Below, in pieces: positions 9,787 through 17,462 of a stretch of 64,000 bases of DNA. Both the position numbers and the translations under genes were made by a program. How positions within the stretch are numbered: the first letter of the stretch is position 1; each line of letters opens with the position of its first letter. The notes below the pieces were generated by a model that worked only from the letters and a program-made list of their open reading frames with translations, was not told the DNA's origin and did no database searches. This DNA comes from an uncultured Geobacter sp. (GTDB lineage: Bacteria > Desulfobacterota > Desulfuromonadia > Geobacterales > CAIOGM01): positions 23,567-87,566 of the forward strand of contig CAIUWK010000063.1 in the NCBI GenBank assembly GCA_903902855.1, written 5' to 3'.

Positions 9787-10977
9787 TCACTGTTTTTTGA
9801 GCACTTCTTCCGCAACGACACGCCCGAGATTTTCGCACTGCAGCAAAGCCTCTTCCCGGGGGGTGAAGGGGGCGCGGACAAAGGGGACGGGGAGTTTGAA
9901 GTTGAGCCCCTTGAGCCGTTCCTCGGCCATCTTGCACGCCTCGCCGCTCCAGCCGTAACTGCCGAAAACGGCGGCGATGTTGGTATTGAGCTTCACCGAG
10001 GTGAGATAGGCCAGCACGTCCCACATGGGCTTGGGGACATCCCGGTTGATGGTGGGGATGCCGAAGATGAGGGCGTCGGCTTCCTCCATCAGGTCGCGGA
10101 GATCATCCACCGAGATGTGGTTGGCATGCACACTCTTGATGGTGATGCCGGGGATGGATGCCCCTTTTTCCACGGCCTTGGCCATGATTTCGGTGTTGCC
10201 GTGGGGGGAGATATAGAGGATTGCCACGGTCTTGGGATGAGGCTTGACGGTGCACCAATCTTCGTACCGCTGGATATACTTGCGGGGGTCGGTGCGCAGC
10301 ACCGGTCCGTGGCTGGGGCAGATTACATTGATCCGTTCCCCTACGATCTTCCTCACGGCGGCCAGGGCCTTGTCCTTGAAGGGGCGCATGATGCTGTCGA
10401 AATAGAAAAACATATCATTCGTATAGTCCGGCAGCTCGTCGTTGAAGAGGGCGCCGCCGCAGTAGTGGGCGCCGAAGGCATCGCAGGAGAAGAGGACGCC
10501 GTCTTCCTCCGCCAGGGCGAACATGGTGTCGGGCCAGTGGAGGTAGGGGGCCATGACGAAGCGGATATGCTTCCCCCCCAGGTCGATGATCTCACCGTCC
10601 TTCACCACATGGGAGGTGAACGGTTTGTGGATCAGGTTCCCCAGAAAGGTCTTGGCAGCCTGGGTGGAGATCACCGTCGCCTTGGGGCAGTGCTCCAGCA
10701 TGAAGGCCAAGGAGCCGGAGTGGTCGGGCTCGGTATGATTGATGATGAAATAGTCCACGTCGGCCGGATCGACCAGCGCCTTGACCTTTGCGAGAAAATC
10801 CTCGGCCATGTGCGCCTCAACGGTGTCGACGATGGCGATCTTTTCCTTGCCGCGGATGAGGTAGGAGTTGTACGTCGTCCCCTTCTCGGTGGGAAAGAGG
10901 TCGTCAAAAGTGCGCAGATCGGGGTCTTCGGCCCCAATCCAATAGATGTCTGGTTTGATTTCTATGATCGATTCCAT
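9787..10977 (-). CDS. fprA: Flavodiiron protein (FprA family A-type flavoprotein)
   Basis: A cytoplasmic oxygen or nitric oxide reductase with a metallo-beta-lactamase-like diiron domain fused to a flavodoxin domain (396 residues). The diiron ligand motif NHTEPDHSG is visible near residue 80, with further ligand regions at MAPYLHWPDT and FSCDAFGAHY. The flavodoxin phosphate loop YISPHGNTEIMA starts near residue 255. The start at 10975-10977 has GGGGAG upstream. The protein probably protects anaerobic metabolism from oxygen or NO, which fits the nitrate/nitrite module nearby, though it is not in that operon. Its TGA stop lies inside a short repeat of TGGTGAAA-like units. Electron donor (rubredoxin or ferredoxin) not in the window. 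Confidence 0.95.
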   Translation of the reverse strand: MESIIEIKPDIYWIGAEDPDLRTFDDLFPTEKGTTYNSYLIRGKEKIAIVDTVEAHMAEDFLAKVKALVDPADVDYFIINHTEPDHSGSLAFMLEHCPKATVISTQAAKTFLGNLIHKPFTSHVVKDGEIIDLGGKHIRFVMAPYLHWPDTMFALAEEDGVLFSCDAFGAHYCGGALFNDELPDYTNDMFFYFDSIMRPFKDKALAAVRKIVGERINVICPSHGPVLRTDPRKYIQRYEDWCTVKPHPKTVAILYISPHGNTEIMAKAVEKGASIPGITIKSVHANHISVDDLRDLMEEADALIFGIPTINRDVPKPMWDVLAYLTSVKLNTNIAAVFGSYGWSGEACKMAEERLKGLNFKLPVPFVRAPFTPREEALLQCENLGRVVAEEVLKKQ

Positions 10978-11180
10978 GCTTCCGTTCTCCCCGCCTCCCG
11001 GCGGCGCCGTTGGCGCCGGTCCGGCTCGTGTAAAGTTGTGATCCAAGCGAATGGAAAGACTATAACACTTGATATGGAAGGTCAAGAATTAGATGATGAG
11101 ATTCATATAAGACCGTTTTGGTCTTTTTAGGGGCGGCAGCGTTTTTTCGTCGGAAAAAATCCCAGAATGAGAAACTCTTC

Positions 11181-11189
11181 TGCTATAAT
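11181..11189 (+). promoter_or_regulatory. Extended -10 promoter element upstream of the LUD gene
   Basis: TGCTATAAT matches the extended -10 consensus (TGnTATAAT). No convincing -35 box lies 17 bases upstream. Transcription from here would run through the inverted repeat at 11201-11330 before reaching the gene at 11374. Confidence 0.4.
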
Positions 11190-11200
11190 CAACAACATTT

Positions 11201-11330
11201 TTACCACAGAGTCACAGAGATCACGGAGGAATCAGGATCATTTTGAAACCGACAGGATCACACCGTTTAGCGTCGTGATCACAGGCTTTCATTAGAACTT
11301 TCTCGGTGCCCTCTGTGTCTCTGTGGTGAG
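11201..11330. repeat. Intergenic inverted repeat, CACAGAG family
   Basis: The left arm (11201-11229) has three CACAGAG/CACGGAG units 8-9 bases apart. The right arm (11303-11330) carries the inverse complement, with CTCTGTG twice. The spacer is about 73 bases. Its plan resembles the ACAGG and CACGAAG families in this window, with different sequence. Confidence 0.8.
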
Positions 11331-11373
11331 CGGATTTCAGATTGTTTTTATCAATATGCGAGGAGGCGGTATC

Positions 11374-12027
11374 ATGAGTCAGACGAAAGAGCTTGCGGCA
11401 TGGAGTTATGAGAAAAAGTGCGAGAAGGTGGTGGAATCCCTGGGGAAGAACGGCTTTACCGCACTCTACTGCGCAACGGCCGGAGAGGCTCGGGAGTATA
11501 TCCTGGCCGAGGCTGGAGAGGCCCTGACCATCGGGTTCGGCGGTTCACTGTCGGTGGCGGAGATGGGGGTGATCGAACCGCTCCGGGAGGCGGGTAAGGA
11601 GCTCCTGATTCATGGCGCCCCGGGGCTCTCCCTGGAGGAGCGGCTGGCCATCATGCGCCGACAGCTCACCTGTGATCTCTTTCTCACCGGCACCAACGCC
11701 GTGACCCTCTCGGGATTTCTGGTGAACAGCGACGCCACGGGGAATCGAGTCGCCTCCATGTTTTTCGGGCCGCAGAAGGTGATCGTGGTGGCGGGGCGGA
11801 ATAAAATTGTGGAGGGAGACGCCATGGCGGCCATGCAGCGGGTGAAAAACTGGGCTACCCCGCCCAACGCGAAACGTCTCAACTTCAAGACCCCCTGCGC
11901 CCAAACCGGTTTTTGCAGCGACTGCAACTCCCCGGAACGGCTCTGCCGGGTCACGACCATCCTTGAGCGCAAACCGCGCTTCACCGATATTCGGGTCCTG
12001 GTGGTCAACGAGGATCTGGGGCTGTAG
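11374..12027 (+). CDS. LUD domain protein (LutC/YkgG, DUF162 family)
   Basis: 217 residues. The LUD (lactate utilisation) domain includes GFGGSLSVAEMGV and a conserved cysteine-bearing C-terminal part (CAQTGFCSDCNSPERLC) that ends in VLVVNEDLGL. Relatives include LutC and stand-alone DUF162 proteins of unknown role; no lutA or lutB neighbour is present, so a role in lactate oxidation is not supported by context. ATG 11374 is preferred over earlier in-frame starts because a perfect AGGAGG lies at 11361-11366. Only two bases separate it from comF, so the two are probably co-transcribed. Confidence 0.87.
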   Translation: MSQTKELAAWSYEKKCEKVVESLGKNGFTALYCATAGEAREYILAEAGEALTIGFGGSLSVAEMGVIEPLREAGKELLIHGAPGLSLEERLAIMRRQLTCDLFLTGTNAVTLSGFLVNSDATGNRVASMFFGPQKVIVVAGRNKIVEGDAMAAMQRVKNWATPPNAKRLNFKTPCAQTGFCSDCNSPERLCRVTTILERKPRFTDIRVLVVNEDLGL

Positions 12028-12029
12028 CT

Positions 12030-12749
12030 TTGATCCGGGCGCTGCTGGATATCCTCTTCCCGCCGCTCTGTCATGCCTGCCGCGCCTTCATTCCCCAGTC
12101 GGGCGCTCTTCATCTCTGCCCCACCTGTCGAGGAGATCTGCGGGTGATCTCCTCGCCCCTCTGTCCTGTCTGTGGGGTTCCTTTTCTCACCTCGGGGGGG
12201 ATCGACCACCCCTGCGGCCCCTGCATCCTTTCCCCACCACGATACGGTGCGGCCCGGGCCGCGCTCTCATTTGACGGGGTGACCCGCGACCTCATCCACC
12301 GTTTCAAGTATGACCGCAAGGTTCACTTGGCCCGCCCCCTGACGCTCCTGACCGGAGAATTCCTCACCCCCTTCGTGACGTCATCTGCTCCGGAACTTCT
12401 GCTTCCTGTGCCGCTCCACCGGCGGCGTCTCCGGGAGCGGGGGTTCAATCAGGCGGTTCTCCTGGGGCGCCCCCTGGCGCAGCTCTGGGGGATTCCTTTC
12501 GTGGTGGACAATCTGCGACGGACGCGCTGGACCCAGCCCCAGGTGACCCTCTCGGCGGCGCAGCGGGAACTCAACGTGCGGGCAGCCTTTGCCTTGGCTG
12601 ATCCGGCGGCGGTGCGGGGGAGGAGGATCTTGTTGATCGATGATGTCTATACCACCGGGAGCACGGTGGAGGAGTGCAGCAAGGTGCTCCGGAAGGGGGG
12701 GGTGGCGGAGGTCTACGTCATCACCGTAGCCCGGGCGGTAGCCTCCTGA
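12030..12749 (+). CDS. comF: ComF family phosphoribosyltransferase-like protein
   Basis: 239 residues. The N-terminus has a zinc-ribbon-like set of cysteines (CHAC, CPTC, CPVC, CGPC), and the C-terminal half is a type I phosphoribosyltransferase domain with the PRPP-binding motif ILLIDDVYTTGST. ComF proteins are needed for DNA uptake in several competent bacteria and bind replication or primosome proteins; the reaction is unknown. The start is TTG at 12030, three bases after the previous stop codon begins to close, with only G-rich sequence as ribosome binding site, suggesting coupling to the LUD gene. Confidence 0.9.
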   Translation: MIRALLDILFPPLCHACRAFIPQSGALHLCPTCRGDLRVISSPLCPVCGVPFLTSGGIDHPCGPCILSPPRYGAARAALSFDGVTRDLIHRFKYDRKVHLARPLTLLTGEFLTPFVTSSAPELLLPVPLHRRRLRERGFNQAVLLGRPLAQLWGIPFVVDNLRRTRWTQPQVTLSAAQRELNVRAAFALADPAAVRGRRILLIDDVYTTGSTVEECSKVLRKGGVAEVYVITVARAVAS

Positions 12750-12767
12750 TCTGAAGGGAATAATGCG

Positions 12768-13775
12768 TTGATTCAAAGTGTTTTTCAGTGTAAATATGAA
12801 TTTATGACAAATGCACTGAAAAACTTGTTATTCCGGGAAATTAGCGATGAAGCCCGACGCCGGTATCTTGACGCCCGGGCTACTTTTGAAGCTTGGGAAG
12901 ATGCACGGAGTAAAGCGGCTGAGGTGCGTGGTGGTATGTTCTGGAAACGCCAGGGTACAACCGAGTATCTGATTCGAACTTCAACGCGAAAAGCACAAAA
13001 AAGTCTGGGGCCGCGCTGCGATGATACGATACGCATGTACGAAAGCTTTACTGCGAGAAAAACTGAGTTTGAACAAAGATTTACGGATCTTACGGCGAGA
13101 CTCATCCATCAGCAGAAATTGAACCGCGTAATGCAGGTTGGTCGCGCCCCGCGCTTACTTGTCGAAATACTTAATCAAATTGAGCATTCCGGATTGTCGG
13201 AGCATTTCATTGTCGTCGGAACCCATGCGCTTTATGCATACGAGGCCACTGCCGGAGTTCGTTTTGGAGAATTCGATGCCTTGGCCACCAATGACATTGA
13301 TCTGCTCTGGGATACGCGTAAACGAATCGGCTTTATTGAAAAAATGGGGTATATGGGTACTTCAATGCTCAATATCATCAAAAAGGTTGATCCGTCCTTT
13401 GCCCTCAGGCAAGACCAAAAACATACGGCTGTCAACAGCAAAGGCTTTGAAGTTGATATTATTCGAAGAGAAGCAAAAGATGATGACCCTCAACCGCTGA
13501 GATTATCGGATGAAGAAGATGATTCTTACGCAGTGCAGGCCTGGAAGGCCGGCATTCTTCTGGACGGGTCCCGTTTTTCAACCATGATCGTTGCAACATC
13601 CGGTCACATGGCTCGGATGAATACCGTATCGCCCCTGCTGTTTGTAAAGTTCAAGAAATGGATGGCTGAACAGGCGGATAGAGAACCGATCCGGCGCAGG
13701 CGTGATGCTCTTCAGTCAAAGAGGGTTGAAGAGTTGGTGAGTGAATATTTTCCACATCTCGATGAAACCTTTTAG
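12768..13775 (+). CDS. GSU2403-family nucleotidyltransferase-fold protein (NTP_transf_8-like)
   Basis: 335 residues from a TTG start with AAGGGA eight bases upstream; ATG 12804 (MTNALKNLLF) is an alternative with no clear ribosome binding site. The N-terminal third is helical and basic. The middle carries a nucleotidyltransferase core: VVGTHALYAYEA followed by ATNDIDLLWD, the DxD-type metal site, then a later acidic strand (FEVDII). This resembles proteins annotated as GSU2403-family nucleotidyltransferase fold. Base composition is lower in GC than the flanks, suggesting transfer. It converges on, and overlaps by two bases, the type I restriction remnant. Substrate unknown; a role like AbiEii/MenT-type nucleotidyltransferase toxins is only a possibility. 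Confidence 0.8.
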   Translation: MIQSVFQCKYEFMTNALKNLLFREISDEARRRYLDARATFEAWEDARSKAAEVRGGMFWKRQGTTEYLIRTSTRKAQKSLGPRCDDTIRMYESFTARKTEFEQRFTDLTARLIHQQKLNRVMQVGRAPRLLVEILNQIEHSGLSEHFIVVGTHALYAYEATAGVRFGEFDALATNDIDLLWDTRKRIGFIEKMGYMGTSMLNIIKKVDPSFALRQDQKHTAVNSKGFEVDIIRREAKDDDPQPLRLSDEEDDSYAVQAWKAGILLDGSRFSTMIVATSGHMARMNTVSPLLFVKFKKWMAEQADREPIRRRRDALQSKRVEELVSEYFPHLDETF

Positions 13776-14665
13776 CCCCGTAGCCGGTTATAAACCTGAC
13801 TCGAAATCCACTTCGTAACCATTTTCTGAAAATCCGCTTCATTCATGAATCGAGAGAATATCTCCTCATTCTGCTTGATCCGTTCAATGAAATAAGTTTC
13901 CAACAGATTACACCCAGAGTTGGGCCTGCTCGTGGTGGCGATGCATGTATTTTTGCGCTTCGGCCAGCATCCCACCGGTACCGCAGGTCGGGTCAAGCAT
14001 CTTGCGCACCGTGCCCGGCGTGGTGAGGAGGTTATCGTCATTGATGAAGAGCAGATGCACCATGAGGCTGATAACCTCACGCGGGGTGAAGTGATCTCCG
14101 GCGGTCTCATTAGCCTGCTCGTTGAACCGGCGGATTAGGTCTTCAAAAACGCCGCCATGAGGTGGTTGTCCACCTTTTCGGGATGAAGGTCAATGTCGCA
14201 GAATTTGGAAATGACGAGGTAGATGATATTGGCGTCACCCATCCGTTCTATCTCGGCGGTGAATTCGAAATAGTCGAATATCTGACGCACATTCTCGGAA
14301 AAGCTGTTGATGTAGGCAGTTAAATGCTTCTCTATGTTGTCCGGGTCGCCCTTCAGCTTCTGAAAATTCAGGGGGGAATGATTGTGGAATTTCTGACCGG
14401 CTGCCTTGTTGAGCAGCTTGTCCAGCGCCTCGCCCTGGTATTTGTCCTTGTAGCGCTCATACTCCTTGAGAACCTTCTCCTTGCTCCCTGCCGGGACGCA
14501 ATCAAAGCGGCGCAGCACGGTGAGCGGGAGCATGACCCGTTCGTACTGTGGCGGACGGTAGGGACCGCGTAGAAGATCGGCAATATTCCAGATGAAGTTG
14601 GAGAGATCAATTAGAATCCCGCCGGATGGGGAAAACTCGAAGAGTTCCTGGAAGTCAACAGACAC
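13772..14665 (-). pseudogene. Type I restriction-modification remnant: hsdM 5' part joined to hsdR 3' end
   Basis: Three pieces are seen on the minus strand. (1) 14135-14665 encodes the N-terminal helical domain of an HsdM methyltransferase, ending at a premature stop after HLMAAFLKT. (2) A one-base loss near 14146 shifts frame; in the new frame reading continues with RRFNEQANETAGDHFTPREV and the SAM-binding motif DPTCGTGGM, to about 13915. (3) There HsdM sequence ends abruptly and the C-terminal tail of an HsdR subunit follows (ERIKQNEEIFSRFMNE to VYNRLRG, stop at 13772). The rest of hsdM, any hsdS and nearly all of hsdR are missing, so an internal deletion of several kilobases is inferred. 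Not functional for restriction. Confidence 0.85.
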
Positions 14666-14671
14666 AACAAT

Positions 14672-14696
14672 GCCCGCCCCGGAATCCGGAGCGGGC
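14672..14696. terminator. Hairpin between the octahaem gene and the hsd remnant
   Basis: GCCCGCCCCGG (14672-14682) pairs with CCGGAGCGGGC (14686-14696) with one mismatch. It is followed by GTTTT on the plus strand and only by ATTGTTG on the minus strand. It is placed to end the nitrate/nitrite operon, though the minus-strand T-run is poor. Confidence 0.5.
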
Positions 14697-14722
14697 GTTT
14701 TGCTGCCTGCTGCTTGTTGCTG

Positions 14723-16432
14723 CTACTTGGCCGCTGCGGCGGGCGCCGCCTTGGCCTTCAGCGCGTCATCGATAACCTTGATCCCCGCCTGGGACTCGTC
14801 CACGGACTTGGTCAGGGATTCCCGCGCCAGATCCGGGTTGTGGAAGCCGTCGGAGTTCTCGGCGGTCCAGTATTCCCAGAGGATGTGGGCCTTCAGGTGC
14901 TGATCCTGGGCCTTCTTGATGGTCTCCGCGTCAAGCCCGACCTTTTTCCCTTCCACGATCTTGTCGATGAGACGGTCCAGCCAGAATTCGGCCTTGCGCA
15001 TCTTCCCCTTGAAGTGGGCGCGGACGGAGTCGATGGCGTATCTGGCCTGCTCCTCGGTCCATTTGGGGTGGCACTTGAGACAGGTCTCCTTGAGCTGTAC
15101 CTTGGGGGTCACGGCGAAGTGCGAGGTGTAAACTTTCCCTTTGGCGTCCTTCAGCTTGGGAAGGTGGCAGGCGTCGCAGCCGATCCCCTTTTTGCCGTGG
15201 GTGGAGTTGTAATACGTCTCGGATTCCGGGTGCTGCCCCTTCCAGAGAAGTCCGCCGGTGAGGGTGTGTTTGAAATCCAGGAACCCCACCTGGTTCTTGT
15301 AGTGATCGTAGAGCCCCAGGGCATCCTTGAAGGGGAAGTGATTGGTGAGGGGACTGTCGTAGCCGATGGATTTCTTGGAGGTATCGGGGTTTTTCGGGTC
15401 ATAGCCGTCATTGCAGTTGTACTCCACGTGGCACTGGGCGCAGAGGAGTTTGGTGTCGTATTTTTCCAGGATGGCGATCTTCCGGTCAAAGCCGCGCAGG
15501 CCCATGGTGTAGACCGTGAACTTGGTCCGGTTGGGGTCCTTGTGCCAGAGGGTATCCCCTTCGGGACGGGTCAATGCCTGGATGAGGCCGTCGCGGACGA
15601 TGCGGGGTTTGGTTGAATGCGGGTCATGGCAGAAGATACAGTTGAGGCCGTACTGGGTGCTCCGGGCGACGTCAACCACGTTGGAGGTCCGGGCAAAGGT
15701 GGCTCCCTGCTTGAGAGTCGCCGGGTCACCCAGGTAGCCCCACTTCAGGATGTTGTCCTGGGTCTTGCACTGGAGGCAGACCGGGTTGGCGGCAGCGGCG
15801 CTCTGGGGGATGCGGGGTTTGTGCTCGTTGTCGCCGGGGAACTTGTCTTCCAGCACGTCAAATACCTTGCCGTTGCCGAAGATGTATTCCCAGCCGTTTT
15901 TACCCTGGAACCGGCCGCCGAAGGCCCGATCAACCACGAACTGGTCGATGAGCATCTTGTTGTGGCTCCGGGTGGTGTTGTGCTCTTTGGTGAAACCATG
16001 GCCCATCATCAACTTGTCCCAGTAAGGGTTGGGGGAGCGGCCGGTGAGCTGCGATTTCTCGTCACGGGCCGGACGGTGAAAGGCTTCCTTCATGAAGGAG
16101 TCGTATTGCTCCTTGTGGCATTGACCGCAGGACTCCCAGGAGACGTCGGTGGAGGGGCGGGTCTCGGGGCCGGGATTCTTCAGGTGCTTGTCAAGACCGT
16201 CGTGGCAGTAGGCGCAGTTGACCTTGGCATGTTTGCCGGAACTGTGGAACTGTTTGATCTCCTTGTCATGACACTCAAAGCACTCCTTTACCTTTACCTC
16301 CTTGATCTTCTTGGGGGCAAGAGTGGGAGCCGGCTCCTTTTTGGCCTTGGCTTCGGCGCTCTGATAGTAGAGCCCTCCCGCCGCAACCAGAGATACTGCG
16401 AGAAATCCCGCAACTGCCAGTTTCTTCTTCAT
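14723..16432 (-). CDS. Octahaem cytochrome c nitrite reductase (ammonium-forming, ONR type)
   Basis: A 569-residue exported protein (signal peptide residues 1-28) predicted to reduce nitrite to ammonium in the periplasm. It has seven CXXCH motifs (Cys51, 73, 102, 265, 331, 419, 451) and one CXXCK (CLQCK, 219-223) in fourth position, the lysine-ligated catalytic haem as in octahaem reductases of Thioalkalivibrio. Candidate active-site residues are Arg155, Tyr338 in CHVEYNC and His412 in STHGKKG. Tyr338-x-Cys340 matches the Tyr-Cys pair that is crosslinked in ONR enzymes. A good AAGGAGG precedes the start, 12 bases after the polyferredoxin stop. It is the last gene of napD-napA-cyt-ferredoxin-ONR. 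Pentahaem NrfA is excluded by haem number. Confidence 0.9.
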   Translation of the reverse strand: MKKKLAVAGFLAVSLVAAGGLYYQSAEAKAKKEPAPTLAPKKIKEVKVKECFECHDKEIKQFHSSGKHAKVNCAYCHDGLDKHLKNPGPETRPSTDVSWESCGQCHKEQYDSFMKEAFHRPARDEKSQLTGRSPNPYWDKLMMGHGFTKEHNTTRSHNKMLIDQFVVDRAFGGRFQGKNGWEYIFGNGKVFDVLEDKFPGDNEHKPRIPQSAAAANPVCLQCKTQDNILKWGYLGDPATLKQGATFARTSNVVDVARSTQYGLNCIFCHDPHSTKPRIVRDGLIQALTRPEGDTLWHKDPNRTKFTVYTMGLRGFDRKIAILEKYDTKLLCAQCHVEYNCNDGYDPKNPDTSKKSIGYDSPLTNHFPFKDALGLYDHYKNQVGFLDFKHTLTGGLLWKGQHPESETYYNSTHGKKGIGCDACHLPKLKDAKGKVYTSHFAVTPKVQLKETCLKCHPKWTEEQARYAIDSVRAHFKGKMRKAEFWLDRLIDKIVEGKKVGLDAETIKKAQDQHLKAHILWEYWTAENSDGFHNPDLARESLTKSVDESQAGIKVIDDALKAKAAPAAAAK

Positions 16433-16444
16433 ACGTATCCTCCT

Positions 16445-16999
16445 TTATGGTGTGCGGCCTGAAGCCGCGTGGTTGATAGTTTTCGCAATCGCCTCAACCC
16501 GGATGGCTGCCGGTTGCACCGGGCAACAGCCCTCACAGTTCCCGCAGCCGATGCAGAGCTCCTCGTCGACCCGGACCCCGGAACCCCAGGTTATTTGGAT
16601 GGCCTCCCGGGGGCAGCGTTCACTGCAGGTAAAGCAGCCGCCGCCGCTGAGGCAGTCGGTTTTCAGGCGGGCCACCCCCAGTGGGCTCTGTTCTCCCTCA
16701 ACGGGTAGCGTGAGGACCCCCGATGGGCAGGCCGTGACGCAGAGGGAGCAGAAGCTGCACCCTCCCAAGCTGAAATCCATGACCGGACCAGTCATCTCCG
16801 GTCGACGGGTGATAACCTCTTCCGGGCAGACCTTCAGGCAGAGATCACAGTCACCGCACTCCCCCAGCCTCTCAGGGAGAAAGCCGGGGGGGCGAACGAA
16901 CCGGCTCTGCTCACCCCGAGTATCCGGAACAGGGGGGAGGAGCATCTTCCCCAGGGAGAAGAGCCCCTGTGTCAAAAAATCCTTGCGCGACAGGGTCAC
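16445..16999 (-). CDS. NapF/NapG-like polyferredoxin with four [4Fe-4S] clusters
   Basis: 184 residues with four cysteine groups: CGDCDLCLKVCP, CSFCSLCVTACP, GGGCFTCSERCP preceded by a further Cys, and CIGCGNCEGCCP. NapF and NapG pass electrons to, or help mature, the periplasmic nitrate reductase. The N-terminus (SRKDFLTQGLFSLGK) resembles a twin-arginine signal but with Arg-Lys in place of Arg-Arg and a weak hydrophobic core, so the cellular side is uncertain. The length is between NapF and NapG. The start is GTG 16997-16999, overlapping the preceding stop as GTGA. No NapH membrane partner is next to it. Confidence 0.82.
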   Translation of the reverse strand: MTLSRKDFLTQGLFSLGKMLLPPVPDTRGEQSRFVRPPGFLPERLGECGDCDLCLKVCPEEVITRRPEMTGPVMDFSLGGCSFCSLCVTACPSGVLTLPVEGEQSPLGVARLKTDCLSGGGCFTCSERCPREAIQITWGSGVRVDEELCIGCGNCEGCCPVQPAAIRVEAIAKTINHAASGRTP

Positions 17000-17310
17000 T
17001 TCTTTTTCTTACCTTTGGCAGGTTTGTCCAGGTCGACTCTGATCTCCCCCTGGCCGTGGCATTGGGTGCAGGTCACTCTCTCGGGATGAGGGGTCTGCGG
17101 CGCGCCGTTTGTCCCCTTTTCATGGCAGGAGAGGCAGTTGCGGAGTTCTCCCTTCCTGGTGATGCTGTGAGGAGCTACCGGCGGTGTCCCTTCGGCGGAG
17201 GAGAGCTCTTTTTCGGTGACGCCGTCCTCTTCTGATGCCCACGCGGTAAAAGGAATTGCCAGGAGTGCTGCGGTTACGGTTACCAGGGCCGCCTTGCAAA
17301 AGCGCTTCAT
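16996..17310 (-). CDS. Small dihaem c-type cytochrome (NapB/NapM-like role)
   Basis: 104 residues with a signal peptide ending near AWA (about residue 25) and two haem sites, CLSCH (59-63) and CTQCH (81-85). The C-terminus is lysine-rich (KGKKKK). It is too short for classical NapB, but its position between napA and the polyferredoxin suggests it donates electrons to NapA, the octahaem reductase, or both in the periplasm. The start has GGAG upstream; the stop overlaps the next gene. The repeat at 17351-17457 separates it from napA. Confidence 0.85.
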   Translation of the reverse strand: MKRFCKAALVTVTAALLAIPFTAWASEEDGVTEKELSSAEGTPPVAPHSITRKGELRNCLSCHEKGTNGAPQTPHPERVTCTQCHGQGEIRVDLDKPAKGKKKK

Positions 17311-17350
17311 TGTCTGACTCCTTTGGGGGGAACGTCCATTTCAAATCCGT

Positions 17351-17457
17351 TGTCCACGAAGTACACGAAGGTTCACGAAGAAAAACGAAACCGAAGGCAG
17401 GGTACGAACAATAACGATGTCGGTTTACTTCGTGAACCTTCGTGCCCTTCGTGGATA
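17351..17457. repeat. Intergenic inverted repeat, CACGAAG family, inside the nap operon
   Basis: The left arm (17351-17380) has three CACGAAG units 9-10 bases apart. The right arm (17428-17457) is the inverse complement with about three differences over 30 bases. The spacer is 47 bases. It occupies almost the whole gap between napA and the dihaem cytochrome gene. Confidence 0.85.
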
Positions 17458-17462
17458 AGCAG

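Larger units (their letters stand above)
10978..11373. other. Intergenic region between divergent fprA and the LUD gene
   Basis: About 400 bases without a gene. It holds an extended -10 element at 11181-11189, the CACAGAG-family inverted repeat at 11201-11330, and the strong ribosome binding site of the LUD gene at its right end. Confidence 0.6.

Noticed and set aside
11201..11330. Possible CRISPR array because of short repeated units
   Set aside because: Units are only 7-9 bases with spacers of a few bases, inverted in the second half, and no cas genes are present.
14723..16432. Hydroxylamine oxidoreductase or octahaem tetrathionate reductase as the identity of the cytochrome
   Set aside because: The CXXCK fourth haem, the Tyr-x-Cys pair and linkage to napA favour nitrite reductase.
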